Shown: one piece after another, positions 19,448 through 29,171 of the stretch
How the letters are laid out: each line of letters begins with the position of its first letter
Position numbering within the stretch: position 1 is the first letter of the stretch
Assembly: GCA_024644045.1 (NCBI GenBank)
Contig: JAHELT010000035.1
Span: 1 to 35,729, forward strand
DNA length: 35,729 bases
Direction of reading: 5' to 3'
Source of the DNA: Chromatiales bacterium
Lineage (GTDB): Bacteria; Pseudomonadota; Gammaproteobacteria; JAHELT01
Notes under the pieces: generated by a model
Database searches by the model: none
The model's input: the letters and a program-made list of their open reading frames with translations, nothing else
Told to the model about the DNA's origin: nothing
Made by a program: the position numbers and the translations under genes

Positions 19448-20386
19448 ATGTTGCGGCACTCGGCATCGCTCTACGCACTGACGGTGTTCATCTGGGGCTC
19501 CACCTGGTACGCGATCACGTTTCAGCTCGGCCGCGTGGCGCCGGAAGTCTCGGTGGTTTACCGCTTCGCGCTCGCCTCGCTGCTGCTGCTGGTCTACTGC
19601 ATCGCGCGCAGACTGAATCTGCGCTTCAGCATGCGTGATCACGCCTGCATGGCGTTGCAGGGGCTGCTGCTGTTCGGGCTCAACTACGTGGTGTTCTACA
19701 GGGCCACCGGGCTCATGACCTCGGGACTGATCGCGGTGGTGTTCTCCACCATAGTGCTCATGAACATTTTCCTCAGCGCGCTGTTCTTCGGCCAGCGCAT
19801 CGAGCCGGCGGTGACCGCCGGCGCGTGCGTGGGCCTCGCCGGCATCGGGCTGGTGTTCTGGCCCGAGCTGGCGGGTGTCGCGCAGCTAACGACCGTGCAG
19901 GGAATCGGGCTGTGCCTGCTCGGCACGCTGCTCGCCTCGCTCGGCAACATGAGCTCAGTGAGCAACCAGCGCCGCGCGTTGCCGGTAATCCAGACCAACG
20001 CTTTCGGCATGGGTTACGGCGCGCTGTTGATGGGCATCTGGGCGAAGCTGCAAGGCGTGGCGTTCGGCTATGACCCGAGCCCCGCCTACACCCTGTCGCT
20101 GCTGTACCTGGCAGTGTTCGGCTCGATCGTGGCATTCGGCAGCTATCTGACGCTGCTCGGCCGTCTGGGCGCGGCACGCGCCGCCTACGCCACGGTCGTC
20201 TTTCCGCTGGTCGCGCTCGCGATCTCGACGCTGTTCGAGCGCTACAGCTGGACCCTGGCGTCGCTGTTCGGCGTGGCCCTGGTGCTGCTCGGCAACCTGC
20301 TGGTGCTGGCCAGACGGCGGTCGCCGCAACCCGCGCAGGCCGATCTGGTCACCGAGCCGGCGACACGGCCGCGAGGCCGCCGCTGA
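19448..20386 (+). CDS. EamA/DMT superfamily transporter
   Basis: Inner-membrane exporter-like protein of the drug/metabolite transporter superfamily; substrate unknown. The 312 residues form about ten hydrophobic helices in two EamA repeats (about 5-140 and 155-295). Helix 1 carries TVFIWGSTWYAI and helix 9 contains AAYATVVFPLVALAIS, both typical. The ATG at 19448 was chosen; an in-frame TTG at 19439 is an alternative, and neither has a strong ribosome-binding site. Upstream, CATAAT at 19402-19407 could be a -10 box. It is divergent from the MscS-like gene (260-nt gap with GC-rich short hairpins and no gene) and converges with the M16 peptidase across 4 nt. Confidence 0.92.
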   Translation: MLRHSASLYALTVFIWGSTWYAITFQLGRVAPEVSVVYRFALASLLLLVYCIARRLNLRFSMRDHACMALQGLLLFGLNYVVFYRATGLMTSGLIAVVFSTIVLMNIFLSALFFGQRIEPAVTAGACVGLAGIGLVFWPELAGVAQLTTVQGIGLCLLGTLLASLGNMSSVSNQRRALPVIQTNAFGMGYGALLMGIWAKLQGVAFGYDPSPAYTLSLLYLAVFGSIVAFGSYLTLLGRLGAARAAYATVVFPLVALAISTLFERYSWTLASLFGVALVLLGNLLVLARRRSPQPAQADLVTEPATRPRGRR

Positions 20387-20390
20387 CGCA

Positions 20391-23330
20391 CTACAGGGCC
20401 TGCACCTGCAGGCCGAGATCGCCCAGCGCCTGCAGGGTGGCCGTGTTGGTGACCACCGCCGTGCTCGCCCGTTCCGGGCGCAGATAGTCGCCGGCCACGC
20501 GCTGAAGGTCCTCACCGGTAATGCTCAGCACCTGCTCGCGAAACGCCTGGCGCAGCTCGGCGCTGCGCCCGTAAAGCTCGTTGAAGAACGTCTTGCGGGC
20601 CTCACCGGCGGGTGACGCGGGCTTGTCGAGGGCGCCGATCACCCCCAGGATCGCTTCCTCGACCAGACGCCACTCGGGTTTGCCGTCGAGCACCCAGTCG
20701 ATGGCGCGATCGAAATCGTCCAGCGTTTCCTGCACCCGGGGATCGCGGTAGGAAAAGAACCGGAACGCGCCCGCATCGGCATCGTGGCCGGCGCCGCCGC
20801 CATAGGCGCCACCCTGCTCGCGCACGGCGCGGTGCAGAAATCCGTTGCGCAGTATTACGCCCAGCACGCCCAGCGCCGCCGCATCGGGATGCGCAAAGCC
20901 CACCGTCGGGTAGGCGCGCGCGCAGAAGTTGACCTGTGTATTCGTCGTCCACAGCTGCCCGGCATGCGCCTGGAACGCGCCACCGACGAAGCCACCGGTA
21001 TCGCGGTCTGCAGCCTGTGCGGCCCAGCGTTCGCGAAGCTGTACGATGCCGGCTTCGTTGGTCTGCTGCTCACCCACCAGCAGGAGCTGCGCCGGGGCCT
21101 CGCTCAGACGACGATACAGGCGCGCCATGTTCTCCGCGAGCACACCGAGCGCCGCGCTGTCGTCGAGCGACTGGTCCAGCGCCTTCAGGCGCTGAACCCC
21201 GGCCAGGCCGCTCAGGCGATGGGTGAGACTGGCCGCGCGCGAGACACCGCTGGCCGCGGCGGTCATCGCCAGCACGTGCCCGCTGCCGGTGACGCTCTGC
21301 TCTTTGTGGGCGCGCTCCTGGGCGATGATCTCGCGCAGCCGCGCGTGCTCATCGAAGCGCGCCCGCTGCAACGTGTCGTGCAGCAGGCCGGCGAGCTCCT
21401 GCTGATTGCGCGCCAGCGCCTTGCCGGACACAACGTAGTGACCCTTGATCGCCTGCGGGTCGTCGACCGCACTGCGCATGGAAAGCGCTGCGCTGACCCC
21501 GCCGGTAAAACTCGACTGGCGCATCTGCACCGTCAGGTAGTCCTGCTCGCCGAGCCCTACTTCGGTAACCAGCGAGCACAGCAGCGGCAGCAACTCGACG
21601 TCCTCGTCGGTGAATTCCGGCAGCCGGGACACGCTCTGCTGGTACACCAGCCCGTTGGTGCCCTGGTCGAACACCGCGAGCGGCGGGTCGCCGTCGAGGG
21701 TACGGCCGCGGATGATCTTCAGCTGCGCCGGGATGTCCTCGAGCCCGACCTTGGGGAGCACCTCCGGATCGTCGGTCTGCTCCTGGCGCGCCGCGAGCTG
21801 CTTCGCCCGTTCGACCAGCTGACGACGCTCGGCGTCGGACAGACCGGCGGCGACCTTTTCCAGACGCGCTTTCTCGGCCTGCTCGCGCAGCGGCGCCAGC
21901 TGCGGGTCGGGCTTCAGGGTCAGGCGCACGCGATGGCGGTTGTCCAGCAGCTGCTCGCGCACCAGCCGCTTGATGAACTGCGGGTCGCGGATGGCCTCGC
22001 GCAGGTGCTCCAGCACCGGATCGAGATTCAGCGCAGCCACCGGGTCGCCGCGGTGGGTGGCGCTGGACAGGCCCTGCAGCAGAAGCTGCAGGCCGTAGGG
22101 GAATCCGTCGCCGCCGACCTCGCGCTGGCTCAGCTCCAGCTGATGCAGGACCGCAGCCACGCGCTCGGTGGGCACCCCCTCCTCGGCGACGCGCTCCAGC
22201 ACCTCGAACACCAGCGACTCGAGCGCCTGCGCGCGCTCGGGGTGCGACCCTTCGAGCCCGCAGATGAAGCTCATCTCGCGGTTCGAATCCTCCAGCCCGC
22301 ACAGCGGTGAGGGCGCCGAGCCCAGATCGGTGGTCTCCAACGCCTGGCGCAGCGGCGAGGCACTGTCGTCCAGCAGCACGCCCGAGAGCAGATGCGCCTT
22401 GAGCTGCTCTTCGAGGTCGGTGCTGCGACCCAGCAGCCAGCTAAGCACGATATGCGTCTTGTCCCCGTCCTGTTCGTCGTCGGCGACCGCGTAGCTCTCC
22501 TCCACGTTGACCGGTGCCAGGTAGCGCTGCTCCTCACCGACCGCGATGTGCACGTCGAGCCGTTTGAAACGACCCAGCGCGAGCTTCTCGAAGCGCTCGT
22601 GGTGCTCCGCCACCGGCAGATCGCCGTAGGTCATGAACACCGCGTTCGACGGGTGATAGTGGGTTTCGTAGAAATGTCTGAGCTCGGCATAGCTCAGATC
22701 GGGGATCGCTTCCGGATCGCCGCCGCTGTTGTAGTGATAGGTGGTGGTCGGAAACAGGTACTTGCTGAGCGTGTGCCAGAGCACGCTGGTGGGCGCGCTC
22801 ATCGCGCCCTTCATTTCGTTGAACACCACGCCCTTGTAGGTCAGCGGGCTGGCGCTGTCTGCCGGCTCCGCGAACTCCAGGCGGTGCCCCTCCTGGGCGA
22901 AATCCAGCTCGTGCAGGCGTGAGAAGAACACCGCATCGAGGTACACGTCCATCAGATTGTAGAAGTCCTTGCGGTTCTGGCTGGCGAACGGGTACGCCGT
23001 CCAGTCGCTGCTGGTGAACGCGTTCATGAAGGTGTTGAGCGAGCGCCTGATCATCATGAAGAACGGATCGCGCACGGGATAGCGTTCGCTGCCGCAGAGC
23101 ACGGTGTGCTCGAGAATGTGTGCAACACCCGTGGAGTCCATGGGCACCGTGCGCAGCGCCACGATGAACACGTTCTCGTCGTTGTCGGCCGCCAGGTGAT
23201 AGTGCTGCGCGCCGGTGGACCTGTGGCGGTACTCCTCGACCGTCACGTTGAGAGACTCGATGTGCTCGCTGCGCAGCCACTCGAAAGCGGCGTGCGTGGA
23301 GGAGGGGGCTTCGTTCGTCGCCAAGGCCAT
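20391..23330 (-). CDS. M16C insulinase-family zinc peptidase (PreP-like)
   Basis: Large zinc metallopeptidase of 979 residues, the size of the PreP/M16C group that degrades free peptides. The inverted zinc motif HILEH (H71, E74, H75) lies in a conserved context, with E172 in FNEMKGAMSAP as the third ligand. Four M16 repeats with a central coiled hinge (about 480-560) can be followed. There is no signal peptide, so it is probably cytosolic in contrast to E. coli pitrilysin. The ATG at 23330 starts just before the family N-terminus; the open frame upstream to 23489 is low-complexity and lies over a good -10 box. It is divergent from lon, so two peptide/protein-degrading enzymes share this intergenic region. 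Confidence 0.93.
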   Translation of the reverse strand: MALATNEAPSSTHAAFEWLRSEHIESLNVTVEEYRHRSTGAQHYHLAADNDENVFIVALRTVPMDSTGVAHILEHTVLCGSERYPVRDPFFMMIRRSLNTFMNAFTSSDWTAYPFASQNRKDFYNLMDVYLDAVFFSRLHELDFAQEGHRLEFAEPADSASPLTYKGVVFNEMKGAMSAPTSVLWHTLSKYLFPTTTYHYNSGGDPEAIPDLSYAELRHFYETHYHPSNAVFMTYGDLPVAEHHERFEKLALGRFKRLDVHIAVGEEQRYLAPVNVEESYAVADDEQDGDKTHIVLSWLLGRSTDLEEQLKAHLLSGVLLDDSASPLRQALETTDLGSAPSPLCGLEDSNREMSFICGLEGSHPERAQALESLVFEVLERVAEEGVPTERVAAVLHQLELSQREVGGDGFPYGLQLLLQGLSSATHRGDPVAALNLDPVLEHLREAIRDPQFIKRLVREQLLDNRHRVRLTLKPDPQLAPLREQAEKARLEKVAAGLSDAERRQLVERAKQLAARQEQTDDPEVLPKVGLEDIPAQLKIIRGRTLDGDPPLAVFDQGTNGLVYQQSVSRLPEFTDEDVELLPLLCSLVTEVGLGEQDYLTVQMRQSSFTGGVSAALSMRSAVDDPQAIKGHYVVSGKALARNQQELAGLLHDTLQRARFDEHARLREIIAQERAHKEQSVTGSGHVLAMTAAASGVSRAASLTHRLSGLAGVQRLKALDQSLDDSAALGVLAENMARLYRRLSEAPAQLLLVGEQQTNEAGIVQLRERWAAQAADRDTGGFVGGAFQAHAGQLWTTNTQVNFCARAYPTVGFAHPDAAALGVLGVILRNGFLHRAVREQGGAYGGGAGHDADAGAFRFFSYRDPRVQETLDDFDRAIDWVLDGKPEWRLVEEAILGVIGALDKPASPAGEARKTFFNELYGRSAELRQAFREQVLSITGEDLQRVAGDYLRPERASTAVVTNTATLQALGDLGLQVQAL

Positions 23331-23502
23331 AGCTGGGAACTTCCTGTCAGACGTGAAAAACGCACCATTATAGAAAAAAGTGCCGGTCCCCGGGGGCCGG
23401 GATTGCCGCTGCCGGGCGAGCCATTGAAATATCCCCGGGCAGCCCGCAGCTTGCCGGTACTCGCAGGTTGCGTCCGCGGCGCAGCGCAACGGAGAAATCC
23501 CG
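23331..23502. promoter_or_regulatory. Divergent M16 peptidase / lon intergenic region
   Basis: A perfect TATAAT lies on the minus strand at 23372-23367, about 37 nt before the peptidase ATG; no clear -35 precedes it. Toward lon, CATTGAAA (about 23425) followed by C-rich sequence faintly recalls a heat-shock (sigma32) -35, but the spacing to a CCCCAT-like -10 is not convincing. A GC-rich hairpin (CCGGTCCCCGGGGGCCGG, about 23383-23400) separates the two. A GGAGAAA ribosome-binding site stands before the lon ATG. Confidence 0.45.
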
Positions 23503-25881
23503 ATGGATATCGAACAGAACGGCAGCCCGGCTGCCGGGGAAGCCGGCAGCGGGCTGGTACGGGCGGCCGACGTCCTGCCGGCGGCGATCCCGCTGCTGGT
23601 CCAGGATCACCGGCCGATGTTTCCCGGCCAGGCGCTTCCGGTGGTGCTCGACGCCGCGCCCTGGGAAGAGACCCTGCACCATGCGCACGAGAACTACCGC
23701 GACATTCTCGGGGTGGTGCTGACGCGCCCGGACAGCACGGCGGACGAGTTCGACGTGTACCCGTTCGGCACGGCCTGCCGCGTGCACCGGGTGCACAAGC
23801 ACCAGGACAAACTGCAGGTTCTGCTCGAGGGCCTTCAGCGCTTCGAGATCAGCGACTGGATCAGCCGCCGCAAGCCGATGGTCGTGCGCGTGCACTATCA
23901 GCCGGAGCCGCTGTATACCGAGAACGCCGAGATCAAGGCGTACGCGGTCGCGATCTTGAACACCATCAAAGAGCTGCTGCCGCTGAACCCGCTGTACGGC
24001 GAAGAGTTGAAGCTCTTTCTCGAGCATTTTCACCCGAACGAACCGTCGCGCCTGGCGGACTTCGCCGCGAGCCTCACCACCGCGACACGCGACGAGCTGC
24101 AGGAGGTGCTGGAGACGCCGCCGCTGCTGCCGCGGCTGCAGAAGGTCCTGCTGCTGATCAACAAGGAGCTGGAAGTCGCCAAGGCGCAGATGCGCATTCG
24201 CAAGCAGGTCGAGGAGGAGCTGCAGTCGCGCCAGCGCGAGGTGTTCCTGCGCGAGCAGCTGAAGGCGATTCAGAAGGAGCTCGGCATCTCCAAGGACGAT
24301 CGCAGCGCCGAGCTGGACCGGTTCAGAGAGCGGCTGGGCGAGCTCACCCTGCCGCAGGCGGCGGAACAGCGCGTCGACGAGGAGCTGAAGAAGCTGGCGC
24401 TGCTGGAAACCGGCTCGCCGGAGTATGCGGTGACCCGCAACTACCTCGACTGGCTGACGCAGCTTCCCTGGGGCGTACACACCCAGGATTCGCTCGACCT
24501 GGAGCGCGCGCGCAAAGTCCTCGACGCCGACCATGACGGGCTCGAGGACGTCAAGGAGCGGATTCTCGAGTTCATCGGCGTGGGCATCATGAAGGGCGAG
24601 GTCTCCGGCTCCATCCTGCTGCTGGTCGGCCCTCCGGGCGTCGGCAAGACCTCGCTCGGCCATTCCATCGCGAACGCGCTGAACCGCAAGTTCTACCGTT
24701 TTTCACTCGGCGGCATGCGCGACGAGGCGGAGATAAAAGGGCACCGGCGCACCTACATCGGCGCAATGCCCGGCAAGTTCGTGCAGGCGATCAAGGACGC
24801 CGGTTCCTCCAACCCGGTGATCATGCTCGACGAGATCGACAAGATCGGCGCCTCGTTCCGCGGCGACCCGGCCAGCGCGCTGCTCGAGGTCCTGGACCCC
24901 GAGCAGAACAGCGACTTTCTCGATCACTACCTGGACGTGCGCTTCGACCTGTCCAAGGTACTGTTCATCTGTACGGCGAACCAGCTCGACACGATTCCCG
25001 GGCCGCTGCTCGACCGCATGGAAACCATCAAGCTCTCCGGCTATCTGGCGGAGGAGAAGCTCGCCATCGCACGCAACCACCTGCTGCCCAAGCAGCTGCG
25101 CCGCGCCGGCATCAAGAAGCGCGGCCAGATCCGGGTCGACAAAGCGGCGCTGCGGCGGATCATCGACGGGTACGCGCGCGAGGCCGGCGTGCGGCGCCTG
25201 GACAAGCACCTGGGACGCGTAGTGCGCAAGGCCGCGCTGCGGCTGCTGCGCGGCGAGCAGCCACCGGTTCGCGTTCGCGCCGGCGACGTGGAGCGCTATC
25301 TCGGCAAAGCGCCGTTTGTCGCCGAGCGGTCCCGTTCCGCAATCGGCGTGGTCACCGGGCTGGCGTGGACCGCACTGGGTGGCGCAATCCTGCATATCGA
25401 AGCGACGCGCATCCACACCCGCAACCGCGGCTTCAAGCTCACCGGGCAGCTGGGCAACGTAATGAAGGAATCGGCCGAGATCGCCTACAGCTACATCATG
25501 GCGAACGGCCAGCAATGGGGCGCCAAGGCGGGTTTCTTCGACGACTCTTTCCTGCACCTGCACGTCCCTGCCGGGGCCACTCCCAAAGACGGACCGAGCG
25601 CCGGCATCACCATGGCCAGTGCGCTGCTGACGCTGGCGCGGGGACGCAAGCCGTCGCGCACGCTGGCGATGACCGGCGAGCTGACGCTGACCGGCCAGGT
25701 GCTGCCGGTGGGCGGCATTCAGGAGAAGGTGGTCGCGGCCAAGCGGGCCGGTCTCAAGCGGCTGATCTTACCGGAGGCGAATCGCGGCGACTTCGAGGAA
25801 TTGCCGGCGCACCTGCAGACGGGTCTGCGGGTGGATTTCGTGAGCGACTTCCCGGCGGTGGTGCCGCTGCTGTTCGACTGA
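23503..25881 (+). CDS. lon: Lon-type ATP-dependent serine protease
   Basis: Cytoplasmic AAA+ protease degrading damaged and regulatory proteins. The 792-residue protein has an N-terminal substrate-binding LON domain (about 25-215), a coiled segment (220-300), Walker A GPPGVGKT (376-383), Walker [10 protein letters not shown] and the sensor region. The protease domain has catalytic S699 (KDGPSAG) and K742 ([14 protein letters not shown]). Length is near E. coli Lon (784). It is not next to clpX, the usual place in gammaproteobacteria, so it may be a second Lon paralogue; the rest of the genome would decide. The ATG at 23503 has a GGAGAAA site. It converges with the CRP-family regulator across 15 nt. 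Confidence 0.95.
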   Translation: MDIEQNGSPAAGEAGSGLVRAADVLPAAIPLLVQDHRPMFPGQALPVVLDAAPWEETLHHAHENYRDILGVVLTRPDSTADEFDVYPFGTACRVHRVHKHQDKLQVLLEGLQRFEISDWISRRKPMVVRVHYQPEPLYTENAEIKAYAVAILNTIKELLPLNPLYGEELKLFLEHFHPNEPSRLADFAASLTTATRDELQEVLETPPLLPRLQKVLLLINKELEVAKAQMRIRKQVEEELQSRQREVFLREQLKAIQKELGISKDDRSAELDRFRERLGELTLPQAAEQRVDEELKKLALLETGSPEYAVTRNYLDWLTQLPWGVHTQDSLDLERARKVLDADHDGLEDVKERILEFIGVGIMKGEVSGSILLLVGPPGVGKTSLGHSIANALNRKFYRFSLGGMRDEAEIKGHRRTYIGAMPGKFVQAIKDAGSSNPVIMLDEIDKIGASFRGDPASALLEVLDPEQNSDFLDHYLDVRFDLSKVLFICTANQLDTIPGPLLDRMETIKLSGYLAEEKLAIARNHLLPKQLRRAGIKKRGQIRVDKAALRRIIDGYAREAGVRRLDKHLGRVVRKAALRLLRGEQPPVRVRAGDVERYLGKAPFVAERSRSAIGVVTGLAWTALGGAILHIEATRIHTRNRGFKLTGQLGNVMKESAEIAYSYIMANGQQWGAKAGFFDDSFLHLHVPAGATPKDGPSAGITMASALLTLARGRKPSRTLAMTGELTLTGQVLPVGGIQEKVVAAKRAGLKRLILPEANRGDFEELPAHLQTGLRVDFVSDFPAVVPLLFD

Positions 25882-25896
25882 GCGGACGGGCCCGCC

Positions 25897-26571
25897 TCAC
25901 CAGCCGCTTGGCAGCGCGGTCTTGATGGTGATGCGCTTCTGCTCCACGGCGATGTAGCCGCCGCTGACCAGGTCCTTGAAAATGCGGCTGACCATTTCCC
26001 GCGACGAGCCGACCATCTGCGCGATGTCCTTGTGCGTGAGCGGCTCGTTCACTGTCATCTCCCCCTCCTCATCTTCTTCAGCCATGTCCAGCAGCACCCG
26101 CGCGATGCGCCCGTAGACGTCCATCAGCGCCAGGCTTTCGATGCTGCGGTCGGCCGCGCGCAGCCGCTCGCACAACCCGCGCATCACGCTCATCGCAAGC
26201 TTCGGGTTGCCCATCAGGATGCGGTCGAAATCCGCCTTGTTGATGATGGTGAACTCGCAGGAGTCCTTGGTCACGATCGACGCCGAGCGGGGCTTGTCGT
26301 CGATCAGCGACATCTCGCCGAAGTGCTCGCCTTCGTCGAGCACCGCGATCACGACTTCCTTGCCGGTCTCGCTGGTCTTGCACACCTTCACCTTGCCGCG
26401 ATTGATGATGTAGATCGCGTTGGTGGTGTCGCCGTCGTTGATGATGGTCGCGTTACGCGGGTACTTGCGCACCACGCGTGTCTGCGCCAGGGCCTCCAGT
26501 TCGTCGCCCGTCAGCCCCGAAAACAGCGGCACTGCACCGAGAATTTCCAGGGTCGAGCCTAGCTTTGCCAT
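25897..26571 (-). CDS. CRP/FNR-family transcriptional regulator
   Basis: Cyclic-nucleotide-type regulator of 224 residues. The N-terminal beta-barrel contains GEHFGEMSLIDDKPRSA (82-97), which matches the phosphate-binding cassette of cAMP receptors, including the RSA triad. There are no FNR-type N-terminal cysteines. A long dimer helix (about 120-160) is followed by an acidic EEDEEGE insert and an HTH_Crp domain with LTHKDIAQMVGSSREMVSRIF (178-198). Cyclic AMP or another nucleotide is the likely effector (family knowledge). The ATG at 26571 is preceded by a plausible promoter. Candidate targets include the palindrome in its own upstream region. Confidence 0.93.
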   Translation of the reverse strand: MAKLGSTLEILGAVPLFSGLTGDELEALAQTRVVRKYPRNATIINDGDTTNAIYIINRGKVKVCKTSETGKEVVIAVLDEGEHFGEMSLIDDKPRSASIVTKDSCEFTIINKADFDRILMGNPKLAMSVMRGLCERLRAADRSIESLALMDVYGRIARVLLDMAEEDEEGEMTVNEPLTHKDIAQMVGSSREMVSRIFKDLVSGGYIAVEQKRITIKTALPSGW

Positions 26572-26604
26572 AAGGTTCTCAAGAATCGGTGGTGGTCACG
26601 GCAC

Positions 26605-26634
26605 GGTATAGCGCAATACGCCCGTCGCAATCAA
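26605..26634 (-). promoter_or_regulatory. Candidate promoter of the CRP-family gene
   Basis: Read on the minus strand: TTGATT (26634-26629), 18 nt, TATACC (26610-26605), giving a leader of about 27 nt before the ATG at 26571. Both hexamers share four bases with the sigma70 consensus; not tested. Confidence 0.4.
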
Positions 26635-26753
26635 CCGGCAGGGCGCAGATGCACCGCAATCGGGCGCCGATCCGCGAATTCTCCACCATCGGCGCGACCT
26701 GGTTCACGTTTTACCCGGAAATTGTGACACACGGCCTACCGCACCGGTAAATA

Positions 26754-26766
26754 GGTCACAGTGACC
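26754..26766. promoter_or_regulatory. 13-bp palindrome GGTCACAGTGACC, putative operator
   Basis: A perfect dyad (GGTCAC, central A, GTGACC) in the 353-nt region between the divergent CRP-family gene and the small zinc-ribbon gene. It contains TCACA and GTGA elements like CRP half-sites but with shorter spacing than the CRP consensus. A further TGTGACACA lies at about 26723. The rest of the region (26572-26924) shows no gene. Confidence 0.4.
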
Positions 26767-26924
26767 CGGCGCCATACATCACGACGGACATTTGCGCCTT
26801 CGCATACAGTGTCAATCAAGCAGACAGCGTTACCAGCAAGCACGACATCTGAGGGGCCATGACCATACGGTGCGCCGGGCACAGGCTAAACGCCAGCCGC
26901 AGGCACTGATAAGGAGCGGAAAAA

Positions 26925-27161
26925 ATGAGCACACCTTACGACATCGAGATATGCGATCACTGCGGCAGCGAGTTCGAAGTAGGCTACTGGCGTCGCGACC
27001 TCAATCTGTGCGAAGAATGCCTGTCGCTTGCCAACGAACTCACCAGAGGGGTCGACGCGCTGGAAGCCGAAACCAGCGAATTCGACCCTGACGACTGGGC
27101 GCCGGCCGAGCTGTACGCGGTAGACGAGCTGGGCATCGAGACTACCTTCAGCGGCTATTGA
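26925..27161 (+). CDS. Small zinc-ribbon-like protein, unknown function
   Basis: Not recognised as a named family. The 78-residue acidic protein has two CxxC pairs (C10-C13 in EICDHCGSEF and C29-C32 in NLCEECLSLA), the spacing of a zinc ribbon, followed by an acidic C-terminal half rich in Asp and Glu. It has a strong AAGGAG site 9 nt before the ATG, and a textbook terminator follows 33 nt after the stop, so it is a monocistronic, well expressed small gene. It is divergent from the CRP-family regulator, with a palindromic site between them. The fold suggests nucleic-acid or protein binding rather than catalysis. Confidence 0.85.
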   Translation: MSTPYDIEICDHCGSEFEVGYWRRDLNLCEECLSLANELTRGVDALEAETSEFDPDDWAPAELYAVDELGIETTFSGY

Positions 27162-27194
27162 CGGCCGCTGACACTTCCTCCTCCACCCTGCATT

Positions 27195-27218
27195 CCCCGC
27201 TCCACGAGCGGGGTTTTC
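27195..27218 (+). terminator. Rho-independent terminator after the zinc-ribbon gene
   Basis: An 8-bp perfect stem CCCCGCTC/GAGCGGGG with a 3-nt loop (CAC), followed by TTTTC. It lies between convergent genes; only the plus-strand reading has the T tract. Confidence 0.9.
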
Positions 27219-27255
27219 TATTGCGGCGGCGCACGGCCAACACGCCCGCACGCAC

Positions 27256-28113
27256 TTACCCGGGACCCGGCGCCTCGCGCATGATGTCCAGGCGCACGCC
27301 CAGCGGCCCGCGCGGCACCGTTGCGTACCAGCGCGCCCCGTCGCGCAGCAGCTCCACGACGACCGACGCCCCCGGCTCACCGCCGGCGGTGGCCGTCTGC
27401 AGATCGCCGATGCTGAACACCCGTGCGCCGGCATAGCTCAGCACCGTGTCGCCCGCGCGGATCCCGGCCTGCGCGGCCGGCGAATCCTGGAGCGTGCTGG
27501 TAACGACGATACGGTTGCCCTGCCCGTTGGCGTACAGGTACTGATCGTAGACCGCGTCGCCGAATTCGCCCCGCAGCACCTCGGCGGGGCTCGCCAGCCC
27601 GTCCATGGCGGTGCTGAAGCGCTCGCTGTTGCGCCACCCCTCGCGGGTCGCCTGGTCGCGCAGGTACAGGCGCTCCATTTCCATGGCGGCCAGCCGTTCC
27701 TCGATGTCCGCCGCCAGCGCCGGCTCGATACCGGCGCGCGCCAGCCGCTCGGCCACCGGCACCTCGGGCGGCTCGGGGAGCTCCTCACCGGCATCGGACG
27801 AACGATCGGAATCCGCCGCCAGCGAGGCGCCGGCGGAATCCGCGTCTGCCGGCGCGGCCCCGGCGGTTGCGGGGCTGGCGCGCTCCAGCACGCGCAGGCG
27901 CAGGGTCAGCGCCACGTTGTCTGCGGTCAGCTGGGCCAGCATGTCGGCCTGCGCGGCGACGTCTTCCGCCAGACGCGCCAGCCGCGCCGGGTCTTTTTCA
28001 GCGGCGTCCCGCGCGGCGTTGCCCGTGGAAGCGTCGCCGACCCACAGCAGCGTGATCAGCGCACCCAGGCTGGCGGCGGCCGCGCTGAGCAGAATTCGCT
28101 CCAGCCACGCCAT
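27256..28113 (-). CDS. Membrane-anchored PDZ-domain protein
   Basis: Probably an inner-membrane protein with a periplasmic PDZ domain. The 285 residues start with one hydrophobic segment (about 7-25) and a coiled-coil-like stretch (about 35-78). An Ala/Asp/Glu-rich linker (80-120) and a helical region (122-175) follow, then a PDZ domain (about 190-275) with DSPAAQAGIRAGDTVLSYAG. No protease triad is present, so it is not a DegP/S-type enzyme; it may bind peptide tails or act as an adaptor. The ATG at 28113 comes 3 nt after the stop of the XRE regulator gene, so the two are surely co-transcribed. Confidence 0.85.
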   Translation of the reverse strand: MAWLERILLSAAAASLGALITLLWVGDASTGNAARDAAEKDPARLARLAEDVAAQADMLAQLTADNVALTLRLRVLERASPATAGAAPADADSAGASLAADSDRSSDAGEELPEPPEVPVAERLARAGIEPALAADIEERLAAMEMERLYLRDQATREGWRNSERFSTAMDGLASPAEVLRGEFGDAVYDQYLYANGQGNRIVVTSTLQDSPAAQAGIRAGDTVLSYAGARVFSIGDLQTATAGGEPGASVVVELLRDGARWYATVPRGPLGVRLDIMREAPGPG

Positions 28114-28116
28114 CGT

Positions 28117-29085
28117 TCAGCGCAGGTCGTCGCGGGCGGCCGGTCCGGTGGACCGCTCGCCGTGGTTTCGCCGAGCGGCGGCGCCGGCGCCGTCGGGGCT
28201 GCTGCCGGGTTCGGGCAACTCGACCTCGCACAGCTCGCCCATGAACCGACCGGCATCGCTCGCCTGGACCACCGCGGCCTTGATCAGGTCATCGAAATGA
28301 CGCGCGAGCGCCCGGATGTGCTCGGTGGTGTTGAAGACGAAATACATCTGTCCCACGAAAATGGATGCCCGTAAGGGGCCGAACACGGTATAGGGCACCG
28401 AGTAGTTTTCCAGGCCGTCGAACAGGTAAAGCCGCAGCGAGGGATACTGCGCGCTCAGCACCTCCCCCATGTGCATCAACTGCTTGCGCCGGATGGCCGG
28501 ATCCAGCCCCATCCAGATGCCCTCGCCGCGGGCGAACACCTCCAAGGTCTGACGCGCCAGGCAGATCTCCACGTCGGTTTCCGGCAGCCTCGAGTAGGCG
28601 AGCTTGTCGTGGCTGGCCGCGATCGCCTGGTCGGCCGTCTTCACCGTGTAGTCGCGGTACTCGTGGCGCATGATCTCATCGATCTTGAGCAGGTCCGGAA
28701 GGCTGCTGGGCACGTAGCGGATCTTGTAACCGGCCGCCTCCTCGTGCCAGCGCGCCAGGTCCTGATCGACCGGACTGGCACGGGTGATCTGCATCGACTC
28801 CTGCAGCACCACCGCGCCCAGGCGCTCCTCGCCGCTCAAGCCGAGCAGCCAGTCCAGGCTCACCTGCAGGACCGACGCCACCGCCGCCACGGTGTCCGCG
28901 CGCGGCAGCCGGACGGCGTCGCTGGCCAGCAGCTGGGTCAGCGTGGAGCGGTCGACCCCGGCGCGCTCGGCCAGGCGGGCGCGGCTGAGCTGGCTGCGAT
29001 CGATGGCCTCGAGCAGCCGCGCCCGGAACACGCGGCTCATGTCACGCTTGTTGACTGTACTCTCAACGTTGGTGCGTTCGGTCAC
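28117..29085 (-). CDS. XRE-family transcriptional regulator with large C-terminal domain
   Basis: DNA-binding regulator. An N-terminal HTH (about 34-80 counting from the GTG start) reads SRARLAERAGVDRSTLTQLL and VSLDWLLGL, typical of lambda-repressor-like domains. About 230 further residues have no recognised enzymatic motif; they may sense a ligand or mediate dimerisation. The start is uncertain: GTG at 29085 gives 322 residues, ATG at 29040 gives 307 and begins right before the conserved MSRVFRARLLEAI. Neither has a ribosome-binding site. It is followed 3 nt later by the PDZ gene and is divergent from a fatty acid desaturase, with an inverted repeat between them. This points to control of the desaturase and of itself (inference). 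Confidence 0.88.
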   Translation of the reverse strand: MTERTNVESTVNKRDMSRVFRARLLEAIDRSQLSRARLAERAGVDRSTLTQLLASDAVRLPRADTVAAVASVLQVSLDWLLGLSGEERLGAVVLQESMQITRASPVDQDLARWHEEAAGYKIRYVPSSLPDLLKIDEIMRHEYRDYTVKTADQAIAASHDKLAYSRLPETDVEICLARQTLEVFARGEGIWMGLDPAIRRKQLMHMGEVLSAQYPSLRLYLFDGLENYSVPYTVFGPLRASIFVGQMYFVFNTTEHIRALARHFDDLIKAAVVQASDAGRFMGELCEVELPEPGSSPDGAGAAARRNHGERSTGPAARDDLR

Positions 29086-29095
29086 TGAATTTTAC

Positions 29096-29143
29096 TTTAC
29101 GCAATTAATTTGCATATCTGTTCTCATACGCTCGTTGCGTAAA
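29096..29143. promoter_or_regulatory. Inverted repeat TTTACGCAA...TTGCGTAAA, putative XRE operator
   Basis: Perfect 9-bp arms at 29096-29104 and 29135-29143 flank 30 AT-rich nt between the divergent XRE and desaturase genes. The left arm ends in GCAA and is followed by another TTGC (29110-29113), so GCAA-TTAAT-TTGC forms a smaller dyad inside. Autoregulation and control of the desaturase are the natural reading. Confidence 0.5.
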
Positions 29144-29171
29144 CAGCCATTCTCAGGTTATTTGTAGGGTT

